This document shows, piece by piece, positions 5,827 through 7,618 of a stretch of 7,618 bases of DNA. This DNA comes from JAAYCI01 sp964472465 (GTDB lineage Bacteria; Bacillota; Clostridia; Oscillospirales; Ruminococcaceae), in NCBI GenBank assembly GCA_964472465.1, contig CAYYLW010000129.1, positions 1 to 7,618 of the forward strand, given 5' to 3'. The position numbers and the translations under genes were made by a program. The notes under the pieces were generated by a model. That model was given only the letters and a program-made list of their open reading frames with translations, did no database searches and was not told where the DNA came from. How positions within the stretch are numbered: position 1 is the stretch's first letter; every line of letters begins with the position of its first letter.

Positions 5827-7506
5827 ATGCACAAGATAGTTTTGCTTGCGGTAAACGCAAAATATATACACAGCTCGCTTTCGGTGTGGGCGCTGGCAAG
5901 CGGCGTTTCGCACTATGCCCGCACGGCGGCCGAAACAGCGGTGGTGGAATGCACCATCAACCAGCCCCCCGCCCTGGCCGTGGCCCAGGTGGCCGCCCAC
6001 GCCCCCCAGGTGGTGGGTATCTCCAGCTATATTTGGAACGCCTCCATGCTGCCCACGCTCCTTTCCGGCCTGCGGGCCGCCTTGCCAAAGGCCGTCCTCG
6101 TATTGGGCGGCCCCGAGGCCTCCTTCCAGGCGGAACACTGGCTTTTGCAAGGGGCAGACTATGTGCTGTGCGGCGAGGGGGAGCGCAGCTTTCCCGCCCT
6201 GGTGGACGCCCTTTTTACCCCCGCCCCCCTCTCTGGCATTCCCGGCCTGTGCTGGCTGGAGGCGGGCCGCCTGCGCTCTAACCCGCAGGCCCCCTTGGCT
6301 GAAACGCCCCCAAACCCCCACACCCCCGCCTGGTTTGCGGCGCTGGGCGGCCGCATTGCTTACCTTGAAACCTCGCGCGGCTGCCCTTTTTCCTGTGCCT
6401 TCTGCCTGTCCGGCCAGGATACAGCCCGTTTCTTTCCCCTGGCGTACGCCAAACAGCAGCTTACGGCGCTGGCGGGCTGTGGGGCCAAAACCATCAAATT
6501 GGTGGACCGCACCTTCAACTGCAACGCCAGCAGGGCCTACGCCCTTTTTTCCCATGTGATCGAACTGGACACCGACTGCTGCTTTCACTTTGAGGTAGCC
6601 GCCGATTTGTTTGATGCGCGCACGGTTGCGCTTTTACAAACCGCCCCACCGGGGCGCATCCAGCTGGAAGCCGGGCTGCAAAGTTTTTACGCGCCCACCC
6701 TACAGGCGGTATCCCGCCGCACCAACCTACCAAAGGCGGCGCAAAACCTGCGGGCCCTTTTAGCCGGCGGCAACATCCACATCCATGTGGATTTGATTGC
6801 CGGGTTGCCGCTGGAAAGCTTTGCCGAGTTCCAAAACAGTTTTAACAGCGCCTATGCCCTGGGCGCGCACCAGTTGCAGCTTGGGTTCCTAAAACTCTTG
6901 CATGGCAGCGCCCTGCGCCGCGATGCGTCCCAATGGGGCATCGTATATGCGGCGCAGCCCCCTTACGAGATTCTGCAAAGCGGTTATATCCGCCCCGAAG
7001 AGCTGGACATCCTGCGCCTGGTGGAGGATGCACTGGAACACGCCTACAACAGTGGGCGTTTCCCCGGCACCCTGCGCTATGTGCTGGATGCCAGCGGCCT
7101 ACAGCCTTTTGCGCTGTACCGTGGCCTAGGGCAAGCGGTGCCCCACGGTGGCATGCCGCTTTTCCGCTATGCCGAAAAGCTGTTTGCCTATTTTTCTGCC
7201 CTGCCGGGCGTGCAGGCCGCGCTGTTGCGGGACGCCATGGTCTGCGATTTACTGGCGGGGGCCAAGGGCGAAAGCCTGCCCCCCGCGCTGCGCCTACAAA
7301 ACCCCGCCCAGCACAAATGGGTGGTGCAGCAGGCGGCCGCCTTTTGGGGCCATGCCGTCCCCCGGCGCGAGACCGCCCTGCTGGCCAGCCGCCCCGAGGG
7401 CGTGTTTGTGGGGGAGGGGCCCCACCCTGTTACCGGCCGGTATGCGCTGCATTTTGTGGCGCTTCCCAAAGATGCGGCGCAGGGCCAAGGCAGCGCGCCA
7501 GAATAG
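5827..7506 (+). CDS. B12-binding-domain radical SAM protein, DUF4080 family
   Basis: This 559 aa protein has an N-terminal Rossmann-like B12-binding-type domain (about 1-140; NAKYIHSSLSVWAL, VGISSYIWN, LVLGGPEAS, CGEGE), a radical SAM barrel, and a C-terminal domain of the DUF4080 type. The iron-sulfur motif is SRGCPFSCAFCLSG with Cys186, Cys190 and Cys193 (CxxxCxxC). Further family motifs are KLVDRTFNCN, HFEVAADLFD, HVDLIAGLP and QLQLGFLKLLHGS. The N-terminal domain lacks a DxHxxG cobalamin-ligand motif, so any cobalamin would be bound base-off without a histidine ligand, or not at all. The reaction is unknown; relatives include methyltransferases and ring-modifying enzymes. The start at 5827 is preferred because AAAGG (5816-5820) is 6 nt from it; the ATG at 5821, two codons earlier, directly abuts that site. 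It is probably co-transcribed with the YqxD/YaiI gene. The TAG stop at 7504-7506 runs into an inverted repeat. Confidence 0.92.
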   Translation: MHKIVLLAVNAKYIHSSLSVWALASGVSHYARTAAETAVVECTINQPPALAVAQVAAHAPQVVGISSYIWNASMLPTLLSGLRAALPKAVLVLGGPEASFQAEHWLLQGADYVLCGEGERSFPALVDALFTPAPLSGIPGLCWLEAGRLRSNPQAPLAETPPNPHTPAWFAALGGRIAYLETSRGCPFSCAFCLSGQDTARFFPLAYAKQQLTALAGCGAKTIKLVDRTFNCNASRAYALFSHVIELDTDCCFHFEVAADLFDARTVALLQTAPPGRIQLEAGLQSFYAPTLQAVSRRTNLPKAAQNLRALLAGGNIHIHVDLIAGLPLESFAEFQNSFNSAYALGAHQLQLGFLKLLHGSALRRDASQWGIVYAAQPPYEILQSGYIRPEELDILRLVEDALEHAYNSGRFPGTLRYVLDASGLQPFALYRGLGQAVPHGGMPLFRYAEKLFAYFSALPGVQAALLRDAMVCDLLAGAKGESLPPALRLQNPAQHKWVVQQAAAFWGHAVPRRETALLASRPEGVFVGEGPHPVTGRYALHFVALPKDAAQGQGSAPE

Positions 7507-7535
7507 GCCTAGGGCCTCTTTTACAAGCTAGGCCC
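7506..7535 (+). terminator. Inverted repeat overlapping the stop of the radical SAM gene
   Basis: GGCCTAG (7506-7512) pairs perfectly with CTAGGCC (7528-7534). An alternative 6 bp stem is GGGCCT (7512-7517) with AGGCCC (7530-7535). It stands where a terminator is expected, but no T-run follows (CCCAGCCCACAC), so it may act as a weak or factor-dependent terminator or as an RNA-stability element. Confidence 0.4.
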
Positions 7536-7618
7536 CCAGCCCACACAGTGCAAAACCCAAAACTCTGTAGGTTTGTCAAACATATTGGACAGTTTGGAAA
7601 GAAAAAGAGACTAAAAGA
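7507..7618 (+). other. Intergenic sequence to the window end, AT-rich distal part
   Basis: No gene is seen in this stretch. The distal half is clearly more AT-rich than the rest of the window and looks like the upstream region of a gene outside it. It contains the perfect palindrome GTTTG-T-CAAAC (7571-7581), whose TTGTCA (7573-7578) matches a -35 box at 5 of 6 positions, but no good -10 lies 16-18 nt further on. The last 20-odd bases are purine-rich. Confidence 0.4.

Noticed and set aside
5782..6588. Open frame on the - strand (268 codons) opposite the radical SAM gene
   Set aside because: It overlaps the B12-binding and radical SAM domains of the real gene and has no domain or ribosome binding site supporting it.
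1..7618. CRISPR arrays, tRNA/rRNA genes, insertion sequences, phage or toxin-antitoxin genes
   Set aside because: No regularly spaced repeats, cloverleaf-like segments, transposase or integrase motifs, or small paired toxin/antitoxin genes were found on either strand.

Overview
The window is GC-rich (by eye about 60% G+C) bacterial chromosome, with every confident gene on the + strand, short gaps and GGAGG-type ribosome binding sites. The gene set points to a Gram-positive anaerobe of the class Clostridia, most likely an Oscillospiraceae/Ruminococcaceae gut organism (Gemmiger/Subdoligranulum/Faecalibacterium-like): a Firmicutes-style MinD and MgsA next to Maf, a YqxD/YaiI protein, and a DUF4080-type B12-binding radical SAM protein. 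The taxonomic placement is inference.

Region 1 (1-3206) is storage-glucan metabolism. The C-terminal half of a glycogen phosphorylase (its 5' part lies outside the window) is followed after 154 nt by a complete cytosolic GH13 alpha-amylase/neopullulanase-like enzyme with an intact catalytic triad. Together they would turn glycogen or maltodextrin into glucose-1-phosphate plus short sugars: the phosphorylase trims linear chains and the GH13 enzyme opens the remaining alpha-linked dextrins.

Region 2 (3290-5226) holds maf, a minD-like gene and mgsA. This looks like a shrunken version of the classical Firmicutes cell-shape/division cluster (maf-radC-mreBCD-...-minC-minD-minE-rodA-mgsA), with the genes between maf and minD and between minD and mgsA missing here. 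A near-consensus extended -10 promoter (3923-3951) drives minD-mgsA, and a structured 3' region with a U-tract (about 5282-5325) probably ends that transcript. The MinD-like protein has lost the P-loop lysine (Asn17) and the two switch aspartates (Glu39, Lys41), and it has no C-terminal membrane-targeting helix. MgsA keeps its catalytic base but has substitutions at two other active-site positions. This erosion is the most interesting content of the window.

Region 3 (5359-7506) is a tight two-gene unit (21 nt gap to the favoured start): a YaiI/YqxD (DUF188) PIN-like protein and a B12-binding-fold radical SAM protein of the DUF4080 family, both without a firmly known function. The last 112 nt (7507-7618) contain an inverted repeat that overlaps the stop codon, then AT-richer DNA with palindromic motifs that probably precedes the next gene. 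No RNA gene, CRISPR array, insertion sequence or phage gene was seen.
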